Origin: a virus | IMG/VR virus record: IMGVR_UViG_3300031565_000146 | Span: 1 to 38,450 of that record | Strand: one strand, 5' to 3' | Length of the DNA stretch: 38,450 nucleotides | Shown here: one piece after another, positions 38,175 through 38,450 of the stretch | Layout: each line of letters starts with the position of its first letter | Position numbering within the stretch: position 1 is the first letter of the stretch | Translations under genes and position numbers: made by a program | Notes under the pieces: model-generated | Told to the model about the DNA's origin: nothing | What the model saw: only the letters and a program-made list of their open reading frames with translations | The model's database searches: none

Positions 38175-38450
38175 GGGCGGCCGCCCACCATCTCGATCAG
38201 ACCCTCAACGATCTTGTTCAACTCATCGATCTTGATGATCGGAGCCGCGGTGCGGAGCAGGCGCTCGAAGGCGGGCTGGTCCTCGGGGGTGATGGCGGCG
38301 TTGAGGAACTCGCGCACGGCCCTCAACTGCTCGGCCGGAGTGGCGGCCGGGTCGGCGGCGACACCGAGGTCCAGCAGCACGATGCCCGGCAGTTCGGCGA
38401 CGACGTGGAACGTCTGATCACGCACGGGGACGGTGCGCTCCGTCCCGTCC
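38165..38450 (-). CDS. Tail assembly chaperone G-like, 5' end beyond the window
   Basis: The frame is open at the right edge, so the N-terminus is missing. The visible end reads DGTERTVPVRDQTFHVVAEL, PGIVLLDLGVAADPAATPAE, LLRTAAPIIKIDELNKIVEG, LIEMVGGRPTE. The text, acidic-helical character and position upstream of the tape measure gene match G-type tail assembly chaperones of actinophages. It binds the tape measure protein during tail assembly and is made in excess over the frameshifted form. A GTG at 38425 exists in frame, but the coding sense continues to the edge. No canonical X-XXY-YYZ slippery heptamer is visible near its stop. Confidence 0.8.
   Translation of the reverse strand, partial: DGTERTVPVRDQTFHVVAELPGIVLLDLGVAADPAATPAEQLRAVREFLNAAITPEDQPAFERLLRTAAPIIKIDELNKIVEGLIEMVGGRPTE

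Noticed and set aside
1-38450. Integrase, attachment site or lysogeny repressor
   Set aside because: I looked for tyrosine or serine recombinase motifs and Cro/CI-type pairs and found none. The winged-helix and ribbon-helix-helix proteins are not enough to call lysogeny.

Overview
This window is a 38 kb piece of a tailed (siphovirus-type) phage genome that infects a high-GC actinobacterium. The evidence is a terminase, a tail assembly chaperone pair, a 2,272-residue tape measure protein, minor tail proteins and a peptidoglycan amidase. It also has an actinobacteria-type DUF3039 protein, many GTG starts and several leaderless starts. Both ends are open. No integrase, repressor, portal, capsid, major tail or DNA polymerase gene is visible, so it is an incomplete genome with no sign of lysogeny.

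Layout. From 1 to 5,468 (+ strand): small unknown genes, a HAD-type nucleotidase, a DGQHR/ParB-like protein, DUF3039, a winged-helix protein, the endolysin and a strong terminator. From 5,465 to 7,813 (- strand): terminase large subunit, an overlapping 52-residue gene, and terminase small subunit. From 7,909 to 8,361: one + gene. From 8,492 to 19,558 (- strand): sliding clamp, SF2 helicase, a ParB / DNA methyltransferase / ParB cassette, an oligoribonuclease-like exonuclease, a SNase-fold nuclease, an HNH nuclease and small proteins. From 19,591 to the right end (- strand, read right to left): tail assembly chaperones, tape measure protein, a 1,302-residue minor tail protein with S-layer-homology (SLH) repeats, a LamG-like tail protein, further tail/fibre proteins, then a PAS-domain membrane protein coupled to a holin-like protein. 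Genes are packed with 1-14 bp overlaps throughout.

Four things stand out. (1) The methyltransferase is split by an inserted fold-type II PLP-dependent enzyme domain and is flanked by two ParB paralogues; this is a candidate DNA-modification system. (2) A recurrent promoter, (G/C)NGTCA(C/T)-N10-TANNNT, occurs nine times on both strands, often 6-7 nt before a start codon, which gives leaderless messages; terminase, endolysin and tail promoters lack the box. (3) Six SLH units sit inside one copy of a repeated tail module and are a likely cell-wall-binding device. (4) A membrane-anchored PAS sensor protein is translationally coupled to the holin candidate.

Working together: the + genes and the GTCAC-box - operons look like early/middle functions (nucleotide metabolism, replication, modification, nucleases). 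Terminase, tail and lysis genes form the late part. Function calls rest on motif recognition by eye; no database search was run.
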